Source: Girardinichthys multiradiatus
Taxonomy: Eukaryota > Chordata > Actinopteri > Cyprinodontiformes > Goodeidae
Length of the DNA stretch: 64,000 bases
Assembly: GCF_021462225.1 (NCBI RefSeq)
Contig: NC_061800.1
Location: forward strand, 11,433,002-11,497,001
Direction: 5' to 3'
Position 1 is the stretch's first letter. Each line of letters begins with the position of its first letter. The notes under the pieces are model-generated. The model saw only the letters and a program-made list of their open reading frames with translations, searched no databases and was not told where the DNA came from. Below are positions 1-9,552 of this stretch, piece by piece. The position numbers and the translations under genes are program-made.

Positions 1-627
1 TTATTCCTGATGTCCACCTGTTTAGGGATTGCACCGCAGACCTAACAGCCACATCTATGGGCAGCAGCATCGTCAATAGATGCGGAGAACATGGTCAGCT
101 CTGACTCTATGTCTCCAACTTACCCCGGAATCTGGTCAAAGCTCTCCCGGAGGTGGGAGTTGAATATATCCCTGGCAGAGAGCTCCACCAGACGTTCCCA
201 GCAGACCCTCACTATACGCTTGGGCTTGCCAAGTCTGTCCAGCTTTCTCCTCTTCCAGCAAATCCAACTCACCATCAGGTGGTGATCAGTGAACAACTAA
301 GCCCCTCTCTTCACCCGAGTGTCCAAAACATGCAGTCTGAAGACACGACAACAAAATCAATTATCGACCTCCTGCCTAGGGTGTCCTTGTGCCAAGTGCA
401 CTGATGAATACTCTTATGGTTGAACACAGTGTTCATTATGGACAATCTCTGGCTAGCACAGAAGTCCAATAATGAAACACCACTTGGATTTATATCGGGG
501 AGGCCATTCTTCCCTATCACGCCTCTCCAGGTGTCACTGTCGTTTCCCACGAAGGCTTTGAAGTCCCCATCAGAATAACGGAGTCCCCGGGAGGGGTACT
601 ATGCAGCACCCCCAACAGGGACGCCAT
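1..627 (-). mobile_element. RTE-like LINE fragment (endonuclease part)
   Basis: Minus-strand remains of a non-LTR retrotransposon. Codons 311-550 give an apurinic-endonuclease-like segment with the order '[12 protein letters not shown]', a Cys-Ala-Ser stretch, '[15 protein letters not shown]' and '[10 protein letters not shown]', which is typical of RTE-group endonucleases. The same peptide recurs in the copies at 20,219-21,259, 41,499-41,735 and 52,217-52,606. The piece is cut by the window edge and interrupted by stops, so it is not functional. RTE-group assignment rests on motif memory; another LINE clade is possible. Confidence 0.75.
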
Positions 628-639
628 GACGGTAAGACA

Positions 640-745
640 GCTTCAAATTACCTCAATTTCAGTTAGAACAAGACTGAAGTAATTATGTTTGGACAAAGTG
701 GTAATTGCAGTGCTTTTCATTCGGATCTTAATAGCCTGAATGTAG
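640..745 (+). mobile_element. Small LINE fragment, deleted version
   Basis: Matches 41,740-41,850 in arm 2, where the fragment is longer and resembles the RT thumb region of CR1/L2-type LINEs. In arm 1 about 130 bp corresponding to 41,847-41,975 is missing, and the sequence jumps to the common block beginning 'gaatgtaggtaag'. No coding capacity remains. Confidence 0.5.
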
Positions 746-1099
746 GTAAGAAACAGGGTAAGGAACCACAAAAGACAGAACTGAGTCTGCTGGTCTAATT
801 ACCACTCAGGTGAGTTAACAATCTGACGCCTCCTTCAAGGTTCTGCTGCTTAAGAAGCTCCTGTTGATTAGCCCTGATGATCTTCAGCTGTGGCTGTTAC
901 ACCCTGCAGGAGGAGGTGGGAGAGAAACCACACACAAACACAACACAAACCTGCGCTTAGCTCTGTGGCATGACAACAGCTCTTTTTCTGACACAAACAG
1001 ACAAGCTCTTGGGTATCTGTCAGACCTCCTGCAGCCTTATGCACCCTCTAGATATCTTCGATCTTATGATCACTTGCTTTTAGCTGTACCTGTCATAGT
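746..1099 (+). repeat. Low-divergence arm sequence, no gene
   Basis: Shared with 41,980-42,340. An ORF of 94 codons at 864-1,148 is present in both arms but is not recognisable as a protein, so I treat it as chance coding potential in repeat DNA. Confidence 0.5.
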
Positions 1100-2377
1100 T
1101 GCTGGGTTTGGTGGCAGGACCAGAATGCAGAACACGACGAGAAGGTAGCATGGTGAGTGATGAAGTTTTAATGTTGAAGTAGACAGACTTACAGGCATGT
1201 ATGCAGTATACAAAATACTGGCAGGTGGTCCAAAGCATATTTTCAGGAGGCAAACAAAAACTAAAACACAAGGAGGAACTCGAGAAGTCAACCAGGGTAG
1301 CGAGGAAAGATAACATGAGGAACCAGCAAGGAACAATGAAAACTAGAAAGCTTATAAGCTGAGGGAAGTGTAGTATGGACCAATGAGACAGAGAGGCAGG
1401 TAATCAGAGGAAACATGAAACAGGTGTGGACCAGGCTCCAGAGAACTGAGGGAATATGAATGGTTGCTATGGTGACAGGACTAGGAGACAAAGGGACACT
1501 GGAGAAACTAAACTATGAAATAAACCAAAGGGAAAACGGGATCAAAAGATAAACAACACTAACTCACAAAGAGGAGCAGGGAGGCCGAGGAACAGGTGAA
1601 CTGACTACAAAACTAAACTATGGGAAAGGTACTAAATAACAAACTCAGAGAAACATCTAAGAAATTATAACAACCTGAGATATAAGAACCTGGCAAATAA
1701 GAATTAACAAAAGAAACCATAAAGGAAACCCTAAATGAAAAAGTAAACAAACTAAAACAAACACTGATTGAAACTAACCGGGAGATAAGCAGAGAAAGCA
1801 AAGACTAGAATAAATGCAAACCAAAATGTAAACAATGAGTGGAACTAAGTATACAAGAACTGAAAGCTAACCTATCAGAAGGAACTGAAACAATAGACTA
1901 ACACGAGGAACTAAACTAGGGATAAAGTTGGAAAGAACTACAAAAATAAAGGGAAACGAACACTGAGAAAATAACAACTGAAGGGTAACTAATGACAAGA
2001 GGACAAGAGGAGGAATAGGGAAAAGAAACTAATAAACTAGAAGAATGCAGCAAGAAACAAATAACCTAACCATAAACAAACACAGAAACACTAAACGGGA
2101 ACCTAAACTAGAAAACCCAAAGAAGCAAGAAAACTGTAATAATAATAATATTAATAATAATAAAAATAATAATAAGAGGAGAAAACCATTCTAAGTAATA
2201 AATAAATGAGAAAGCAACCACCAAGGGAACTATGGGCAAGGGGAGAAAGGACTACTAAAACTAGGAGGCAGGAGAGAGAACAAAACTAACATCAGGGTAA
2301 CAGAAGGAATAAACAAACATAACTACTAAACCCAAAGAAATAGAAACACCTAACTGAAGAGTAAATAAACACAAAAC
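1100..2377 (+). repeat. Purine-rich (A/G-skewed) dispersed repeat, arm 1
   Basis: The plus strand is strongly enriched in A and G over more than 1 kb, with repeated short words such as 'aaactaaacta' and 'gaaacta', and an AAT/ATA microsatellite near 2,137-2,177. It lacks long ORFs in the sense direction. The same block is at 42,340-43,610. It resembles a fish repeat of unknown class. The retrovirus inserted at its right end. Confidence 0.6.
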
Positions 2378-2382
2378 CAAAA

Positions 2383-2652
2383 TGTTGGATGGGTGCAAAA
2401 ACGTGTTATCACTCATGTAAAAACTTTGTGTTGCAAGGCACCTGCACTATGTCTTCCTCCCTGTGTGTGTGAATTATTGTAATCTCTGTGTGAACCAGCC
2501 TCCTTTCTGTCTCACACACATACACCCTGTCTGAACTGTCTGTTGAATTGTGTATATAAATAAAGAGATAGGGTGTCAAAACTTTGTAGTTGCACAAGTA
2601 AAACTGACTGTGTATCGTTCTTACCTCTGAGTTGACTAAATAATACCTAACA
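2383..2652 (+). repeat. 5' LTR of the endogenous retrovirus
   Basis: 270 bp, starting TGTTGGATGG and ending CCTAACA. It matches the 3' LTR at 8,406-8,699 with about six substitutions by eye and one 24-bp gap in the U5-side part (after 'gtagttgca'). A TATA-like TATATAAA (2,553-2,560) overlaps AATAAA (2,559-2,564). Confidence 0.95.
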
Positions 2653-2657
2653 TTAAT

Positions 2658-2674
2658 TGGTCCTTCGTAGCCGG
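2658..2674 (+). promoter_or_regulatory. Primer-binding site, likely tRNA-Tyr
   Basis: Five bases after the LTR end begins TGGTCCTTCGTAGCCGG. This is complementary to the 3' end of vertebrate tRNA-Tyr (which ends ...CCGGCTCGAAGGA plus CCA) except for one extra T after TTCG. Position and TGG start are as expected for a retroviral primer site. The tRNA assignment is from memory of tRNA-Tyr. Confidence 0.7.
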
Positions 2675-2835
2675 TGTAATTCAATAACCTTATTTCTCTT
2701 TGCTTTAACAGTGACTCTGGGATCCGTGGGGGAAGCCTGACGTCGAGCGAAGCACCGCTGCACAGCCTCCATTAGCCAGAGAGTCACCAAGAAGTCAACT
2801 CCGAGGTGAGACAGTTTTAAAATACAGTTCATAGG

Positions 2836-3212
2836 AAAAGTACTTAACAGTCGTTGGTAGTGCGTCGCCGGTAAGGACGCTGCATTGGGATGGTTTTATT
2901 CCACCGTGAAAGGAATAGTGACAAATTTGGTACAATCCCGCCATGAAGTGGATTAAAGAAAACGACTGAGGAATATTCCCCTGCGAGAGAATAGAGTAAG
3001 CGCTATATAAATAAAAGAAGAAAAGTACTTAAAAGTCGTTGGTAGTGCGTCGCCGGTAAGGACGCTGCATTGGGATGGTTTCATTCCACCGTGAAAGGAA
3101 TAGTGACAAATTAAGGTAGGGCCCCGCCAAGAAGGGGGCCAAATAAAATGACTAAGGGTTATTCCCCTGCGAGGGAATAGAATAAGTGCTATAAAAGTAA
3201 AAAGAACGGAGT
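2836..3212 (+). repeat. Tandem duplication in the retroviral leader
   Basis: Two direct copies with a 185-bp offset (2,836-3,020 and 3,021-about 3,212). Both contain 'gtcgttggtagtgcgtcg', 'ggtaaggacgctgcattggg' and a 'ttcccctgcgag' segment. They lie between the primer-binding site and the gag-like start, where packaging and leader-structure signals normally sit. A possible splice donor (GAG|GTGAG) is at 2,803-2,810. Confidence 0.8.
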
Positions 3213-3539
3213 AAATTGACCTCATAAAATAACACCAAGTTAACTTAGAAAAATTACAAGGTACCTGAAACTAACTGTGTGACTGTGTTGTGTGTGTATG
3301 GAGGACTAAGCATTTTAATAGAATCAGCAGGATTCTGCTAGTCCTGTGTTTTCTTTTGCCCAGATTAAAACTACCTACTGGTGACTTTGGAGATTCAGGT
3401 CGGATTTCATTCCAGAAAATTAACACCGCTGTGAATTAGTCGCAGTAGAAGGCCGTGTTAATGTCCTCTCCTTAAAGTCTCATGCCAGTGACCTTTTATC
3501 TGGGACATTTATACTACAATTAAACTAACATAAAACATA

Positions 3540-3650
3540 ATGGGGAAGAAACAAAGTAAACTAATTGACTTAGAAGGGGATGTAAAGTTTATGGAGAACT
3601 ATGTAAAAGGAGCAGGTATGATCTGTCATAGATGGAATAAAAAATAAAAA
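3540..3650 (+). pseudogene. Start of a retroviral gag-like frame, broken
   Basis: An ATG at 3,540 opens 36 codons beginning Met-Gly-Lys-Lys-Gln-Ser-Lys, the pattern of an N-myristoylated matrix protein (Gly at position 2 followed by basic residues). The frame stops at 3,648-3,650. Downstream, 3,690-3,725 and 3,854-3,890 are a diverged direct repeat ('ggggatctaaaattagaaat' versus 'ggggatcttaaactggagat'), suggesting a roughly 165-bp internal duplication. The identification relies on position and the N-terminal pattern only. Confidence 0.5.
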
Positions 3651-5340
3651 ACATGGGTTTTTGGGCAAATTAGATACAAAGGATGTCTTAAAATTACAAG
3701 GGGATCTAAAATTAGAAATAATGAAAACTAAAAAGAGAAAAATAACAAAGAACAATGGGGAAGGGGCAGAGAAAAAGCTCTGATATAACAGAAATATGTA
3801 CACGATGGCATAAAAATACGGATTTTCAGGTAACTTAATTATCACTGAAATCCTAAAACTACACGGGGATCTTAAACTGGAGATTATGCATTCAAAAGAT
3901 TCAAGAGACAATAAAAAACCTTGCCAGATTATAATTTCAAAAGGGACTTTTCAGTCCCTGAGTGCACACAGTTGATAAACAGATTAAAACAAAAAGATGA
4001 ATTTAAAAAAAAAACAATAAGAGCAGCTTTTAACTGACATAGCCATAATACTGAGGCCTTAAGAAAAGCACAGAAAAAAACTTTCAGTTTAACTGACTGG
4101 ATCTATGAAACATTATGTGCACAGACCAAATGACCAAGGTTCTGACTGACTTATGAACCTCACTGACCTGACAATGATAACATGACACCCAACAGATAAC
4201 ACCTTTAAGGTGGACCCACTAAGACCACCTTATTGATTCTTGGTGAATAAAAAAAAAAGAATTGAAGCGTTCAAAACAGACCTAGTGGAAACAAAAGGGG
4301 TTATGAGGAAACAATGTGCATTTTAAGAATAATAGAAGTCAAATTATGTTCAAATATTTGCAAAGAAAATGACTCTGACAGAGAAATAAGTAAGTAGTGT
4401 GTGAATGTGTGTGAATAGGAATGACTGATTTCATTGTAATGCATCTTTGAGGGACTTTAAAAGCACTAATAAAGGTCTGATGTTCTGATGATCTTTGCCA
4501 AATTTATATCTTAATAAGGTTTCCAGAATCTTTTTCAAAAAATCATATAAAGATGGCAAAGGTTCTACCTGTATTGAAAACACTGATAACCATAAGAAAG
4601 TTCATAGACCCGTCTTCAATTTTTCACAATTCTCTTACAAACAGGGTATTTAAACTTTCATGTGGCCATATGTCTGTATTTGACTTTCTGTTTTTGTGAA
4701 ATAAATGTCTGTTTCATGTTATGTAAAAATTAGAGTCCTCAACATTACCATAATAATATTAGGTCAGTTCTCTATGGTAAAACAAAAAGATTTTAACAGA
4801 TGTTTAGACTTTTTCCAGTCAGGTTCAAAATGATCGAATTAGACTCAAACTTAACATAAGATGAAATGAACCTTAACAGAATTACTGGACTGGACTGAAA
4901 TAGAGAAAACTTGAGTTAATTGAAACAAACTTTAGTTACTTGAACTAAATACAAAGCTGACTGAAACTGTATGTTGTATCTATAAAACTGGGTAAAACAA
5001 ACTAAGATTATAAGATATAATATGCCCTTCATTTTTTGTGTTCATCAGTGAGTGAGTTTTTATTTTTTATTTTTAATAAGAACTAAACCAAGCATTATTT
5101 ATAATAATAGCAACTACCAGAAATAGTGATCTCATTTTTAAATGTAATAAGGACTTACTTTATAAAATATGATAAAAAAGAATAATAAGAATTTGGAAAA
5201 ATAGAGGCTTTAAACCTCTGCAGGAACAGCACTGACACTGTCAAAAGTAGGTACATCACCATGCTAAGATTTGGCAAAATAGAGGTTTTAAAACATCATC
5301 AGGGGCAGAACTAACTCATTTTAACCTATTAAAGAGAAAA
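3651..5340 (+). other. Degenerate retroviral interior, no readable gene
   Basis: AT-rich sequence with stops in every frame. By position it should hold gag and most of pol, but I find no reverse transcriptase or protease motif. The stretch is also far too short for complete gag and pol, so a large internal deletion is likely. Confidence 0.6.
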
Positions 5341-6360
5341 TGTCAGATCTGCTATTTATAGACACAGATGTGCTGAAAGACGCCTAACAGTCAGCACCCA
5401 AGACAGAAATAAAGGCCTGGCTAAAGAGAGGAGCACAGAAAAAAGATGACATCTATCAGATAGAAGATAAACCAATCCTCCAAAAAATGTATACAACACA
5501 GCGGCTACAGTGACACATTGGGAAGACCCACGTGTCAAGGGGGAATATGTCACATCTGGTAAAGCATTAATGCTACACTATACATTTTTCTGACTATGCA
5601 AATAATTTTTGCAGATCATGCATAATTTGTTGCAAACACGGGGGAAGAAATATTGCCTAGTTGTAATAGATGAACCTAGTGACACATTGTTTCCCCACAT
5701 ATGGTATCCCACAGATTATAAGGTCAGATAATGGAACTCATTTAGTAAATAAATTAATAGAACTAAGTTCTAATGCATTAGGGTTTCAGTTAAAGATTAA
5801 GGAAAACAATGGAAGAAACAGGGAGGCCATGGCCCGAATGCTTAACCCTGGTTAAATTATGGATGAGAATAACTCCACATCAAACTGGTCTTACTCCATT
5901 TGCCACCTACTGTACATCATTGTATAACTCCACCCACTATATTCTGAGCCTGAGATCACGTGACACCAAGTTGCTGATATAAATTTGTATTCTCAAAGAA
6001 ATAGTACATGGCAGACCGTTTTCTATGCCCTCTGACATGAATGAAATAGAGAAAGCACAACAGGAAACTTCATTAGCTGAGTGGATGAATAAAATGTTGC
6101 AGACAAAAGAAAAACAAATGTCCAGTGGTTTGCCGATAATCTCTGCTCCTATCCCACAGAATGACCTGAGGCCTGGAGACCTGGTCCTGATTAAGACACT
6201 CCACCGGAAGGATTGGAGCACTCCTCGGTGGAAAGGGCCGTTTCAAGTACTCCTGACAACGCCCACAGCTCTGAAAATAGCAGAGAGGCCTTCCTGGATC
6301 CATAAAAGCCACTGTAAGCCCGTTTTGCCGTTACAGGAGCCAGATCAACCGACGGGGTAA
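5341..6360 (+). pseudogene. Retroviral integrase remnants (pol 3' end)
   Basis: Broken integrase reading. Around 5,500-5,560 there is a His-rich stretch like the integrase zinc-binding end. At 5,664-5,733 the core motif pattern 'VVIDEPS' followed by 'IRSDNGTHL' supplies positions matching the first two acidic residues of the D,D-35-E triad; the third is not recognisable. The frame 6,025-6,360 holds the C-terminal SH3-like domain with '[10 protein letters not shown]', '[11 protein letters not shown]' and a Trp-Ile-His-Lys-Ser-His ending, the gammaretrovirus-like form. Stops and frame changes separate the parts, so no active enzyme is encoded. It ends about 100 bp before the env start. Confidence 0.8.
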
Positions 6361-6456
6361 GCAGAAGGAAGTCCGGGTTCAAAGGAGTTGGAGGACCCGT
6401 ATGGCCCAGCGTCTCAAACCGGTGAAGAAAACAGCTGATCTGCGCCCAATTATAAA

Positions 6457-7876
6457 ATGGCTCTCTGTAACATGTGGACAGGACTGATAAGCCTGAGCTT
6501 AATTCTGGTAGCAGGACTCTTTCTTTATCTAAAGCAGGATCCACAGGAGGTGATACCGAACCAGAAGAGATGGACATCAGACGGGACCCATCTCAGACCA
6601 CTGACGGAAGGACATGACACACACCCATTTCTGCAAAATTACTGGTACCGTTATGTGTATGACACAGCTAAAACTCAAAATAAAACTGATTGTTATGTGT
6701 GTTCCATAATGCCCGTGCATTCCCAAGGCCCCACCATATATGTCAAAGCTATGAACCTCACCGAGACAAGTTGCGCCATATCAATGGACCTGATAGGATA
6801 TACAAATAAAAAGTGATTTCTTATGCCAGACCAATCTTTCAGTAACCAGAGATTAAATTACAGTTGTGACCCAGAAAACTGCACTTGCGACAGAAAACAA
6901 TGGCAACCTCTCAACATTACAGGGAAATCAGAACCATTCAAAGCACATGTAACAGACCCCGGAAACCATCGACACTGCATAAGACAAAATATTACAGGGA
7001 ATCATACTCATTTTGTAGGGAATACTACAGAATGTAACTACTTCTCCACTTACAGGAATAATCCCGGAAACGGCACATACTGGATAGAAGGGGTGGCATG
7101 GTTATGTGATAATAACGCTTATGTACTTCCACCCAGTTGGTATGGTGTATGTTCCCCAGTTTTCACATCAGATCACACTGTGGTACTTAGTAAGCAGACT
7201 ATAGTTATACCACATAGGAGGTCCAAAAGGGAAATAGATGTTAAACCACATGACCCCATTTGGGGAACAAATGTAACCAGATGAATTTAAACTTTGGTCT
7301 AAAGATGATAAAACATTATTATCTCTCTTACCCTGGTTAGGTGTGGGCAAATTAATGCTGCGCGTGGAAACTTTAAGTTATCGATTTGGATTGTTTCTAA
7401 ATAACTCCATAATAGTAGAAGAGGGTCAAAACACAGAAATGAGCGCTATGCGAGCCATGACAATTCAGAACCGCATGGCTTTGGATATTCTAACAGCAAC
7501 AACGGGGGGCGTTTGTGTTCTATTGAGTAACACCTGTTGCACATATATCCCAGATAATATACACTCTGCAAACATAACGGGAGCATTAAACAACCTACGG
7601 AATCTGCAAAATGTCATGGCACATGACCACCCAGATCCTAACTCTTCTTGGTTAGATTGGATGCTCACAGGGGGATGGATAAATCTGTTTAAGGTTCTCT
7701 TAGTTGCAGTAATAGCATGCATGGGCCTTCTGTGTCTCCTGTCAATATGTATTATCCCATGTTGCAAATGCATGGTACAAAGAATAGTAACTCAGTCAGT
7801 CACGGTGGCATATGCAACACTGAACCAGGTAGAAATGCACGAAAATGAAGGGGACGATTATGATGACGTGTTGTAA
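6457..7876 (+). pseudogene. env: Retroviral envelope (env), interrupted
   Basis: The product would be a membrane-anchored envelope glycoprotein (surface plus transmembrane subunits). The ATG at 6,457 is followed by a hydrophobic signal/leader segment (6,481-6,531). The surface part has a CXXC motif (Cys-Tyr-Val-Cys, 6,691-6,702) and several Asn-X-Ser/Thr sites. A furin-type site Arg-Arg-Ser-Lys-Arg is at 7,216-7,230. The transmembrane part has a CX6CC motif (7,514-7,540) and a long hydrophobic anchor with a Cys-rich end (about 7,675-7,780), ending at 7,876. Lesions: an in-frame TGA at 6,814-6,816 and a stop and frame change between about 7,282 and 7,343. As it stands it cannot make a full protein. 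CXXC together with CX6CC is the gamma-type envelope architecture. Confidence 0.88.
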
Positions 7877-8047
7877 ATAAATCACATCAAAAGCCTGAGT
7901 GTACTCATACATTGTATTTCATAAAATGACCTTACAGCAGAAAATCGAAAGAAGTTGTTGCTTAAGTGAAATGAGAAAAAGTACAATGATGACATAAACT
8001 GGGCAGATTTTTTAATTCCTTTATTATGTTTCACTGTTTTCATTAAG

Positions 8048-8240
8048 TATTATTCTTTTATTTTTATGATTTCAAGTATTATTCTTTTATTTTTATGATT
8101 TCAAGTATGATTTATGATTTCAAGTATTATTCTTTTATTTTTATGATTTCAAGTATTATTCTTTTATTTTTATGATTTCAAGTATCATTCTTCTATTTTT
8201 ATGATTTCAAGTATCATTCTTTTATTTTTATGATTTCAAG
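8048..8240 (+). repeat. 29-bp minisatellite inside the provirus
   Basis: Six units of 29 bp (consensus begins 'tattattcttttatttttat') plus one shortened 19-bp unit, 193 bp in all. It sits between env and the polypurine tract. Units differ by single bases. Confidence 0.9.
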
Positions 8241-8393
8241 TATTAATCAACATTTAACTTTTAATGGTTGCCGAGGGCGGCGGGACCGTATGAGTATTTC
8301 CCACAAAATATAATCTGTTTACCGTCCGTGGGTCTCTGCTCATACAGAGTATTTTTCTTATTCGTTTTTATATTAAATGTTTTTACTTGTGAT

Positions 8394-8404
8394 AAAAGGA
8401 GGGA
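8394..8404 (+). promoter_or_regulatory. Polypurine tract
   Basis: AAAAGGAGGGA directly before the 3' LTR (one C intervenes before TG). The position and composition are those of the retroviral plus-strand primer. Confidence 0.85.
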
Positions 8405-8405
8405 C

Positions 8406-8699
8406 TGTTGGATGGGTGCAAAAACTTGTTATCACTCATGTAAAAACTTTGTGTTGCAAGGCATCTGCACTATGCCTTCCTCCCTGTGTGTGTGAATTAT
8501 TGTTGTCTCTGTGTGAACCAGCCTCCTTTCTGTCTCACACACATACACCCTGTCTGAACTGTCTGTTGAATTGTGTATATAAATAAAGAGATAGGGTGTC
8601 AAAACTTTGTAGTTGCACTGCAAAGTGGGCTACCCTTGTCACAAGTAAAACTGACTCTGTATCGTTCTTACCTCTGAGTTGACTAAATAATACCTAACA
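8406..8699 (+). repeat. 3' LTR of the endogenous retrovirus
   Basis: 294 bp, TG...CA, paired with the LTR at 2,383-2,652. It contains 24 bp that the 5' copy lacks. The overlapping TATA-like and AATAAA signals are at about 8,576-8,587. It is followed by the CAAAA target duplication (8,700-8,704). Confidence 0.95.
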
Positions 8700-8704
8700 C
8701 AAAA

Positions 8705-9219
8705 CAAAGTCCACAATGGCAGATCCTGACAGTACCAAGGATCATAAACTTTAACTTGAACATAAGACCAAATAAAAATATCTAAAGGAGTACTTTTTTC
8801 ATGAAAATGAATTCTTTTTTTTTTTTTTTTATTGCTGCATGTATACAGTTGTAACTAAAAGCACAAAGGATATAAAACTGTTCCAGATAGGCTAGTAGAC
8901 GTAAATTGTCAGTGCAGTCTACACTCAGTATGAATATTGCTGTTGGTCTTGTTACAACAACACTCTGTCATTTATTATAACAGTTCTTGTATTGTAATAA
9001 ACAGAAATTATGGTTATAATGTTTTATGGTATTCATGAACACCAGTAAAGGTGTAGTCTATGTAAAATATGGCCAAAAATAAAATATTTTTATAATAATG
9101 CAAATATTGTAATTGCACTAAAAAGTATTCATTACTCTGTATCAGTAAGTACTGAAATGTGCTTACCAGTACTTGTACTCAGTTTGAAAAAATTTGGTAT
9201 CGGTGCATCCCTTTTAATA
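8705..9219 (+). other. Noncoding arm sequence upstream of OR, no gene
   Basis: Matches 43,616-43,984 in arm 2 with indels. It contains a T run (about 8,814-8,830). Nothing recognisable as coding. Confidence 0.6.
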
Positions 9220-9552
9220 AATATAAACAAACATTTTGAATAATTTGTGAATGGCAAACTTTACTGTAAAATTAATGTTGATGCACAATGGGCCACAATT
9301 TCCCCCCCTTTCTTTGAACTTATCAGAAGTTGTTAGCATGCCAACATCTCTACAAGGAATAATTTCTGAAATCCATGGTGGATAAAGAAATCTCTTTAAA
9401 TACTTTGTCTCAAACACTTTCTGACCTGACTGGTGTCTGTGCGAAGGAGAGGTAGACTTTTTTTAAGACTTCTTTTCTCACGTGTAGCACTTTAAAATAA
9501 CTTGCTATTTCATTTATTCATTTCTGTTTTTATAATTACCTTGCTTACTGAA
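9220..9552 (+). promoter_or_regulatory. Conserved block upstream of OR gene (candidate promoter/5' UTR)
   Basis: This block is shared by all three OR copies in the window (9,220-9,552; 23,245-23,527; 43,985-44,329), including 'cttatcagaagttgtta' and 'ctgaaatccatggtggataa'. Conservation in the pseudogene shows co-duplication; a promoter role is inferred from position only. Confidence 0.45.

Larger units (their letters stand above)
2383..8699 (+). mobile_element. Endogenous retrovirus, LTR to LTR
   Basis: A provirus of 6,317 bp bounded by 5'-TG and CA-3' LTR ends and flanked by the 5-bp direct repeat CAAAA (2,378-2,382 and 8,700-8,704). The arm 2 locus at 43,611-43,615 has CAAAA once and no insertion, which fixes the ends exactly. 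Internal order: primer-binding site, leader with a 185-bp tandem duplication, start of a gag-like frame, degenerate middle, integrase remnants, env in three pieces, a 29-bp minisatellite, polypurine tract. I see no recognisable protease or reverse transcriptase, so most of gag-pol is deleted or decayed. The integrase C-terminal sequence and env type suggest a gamma/epsilon-like fish retrovirus; this is inference. Confidence 0.93.

Noticed and set aside
864..1148. 94-codon ORF conserved in both arms (also 42,103-42,417)
   Set aside because: Conservation is explained by the duplication; the peptide has no domain and the antisense frames are equally open.
6191..6577. 128-codon minus-strand ORF across integrase and env start
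   Set aside because: Shadow of the retroviral coding strand.
6457..7876. Domesticated env gene such as the conserved percomorph env ORF
   Set aside because: The frame is broken, lies inside a provirus with its own LTRs and a post-duplication insertion, and shows no sign of host conservation from this window.
9502..9552. Upstream extension of the OR start (17 more codons)
   Set aside because: It begins with TTG, not ATG, and the conserved Met-Asn-Ala-Thr start at 9,553 matches the paralogue at 44,330.
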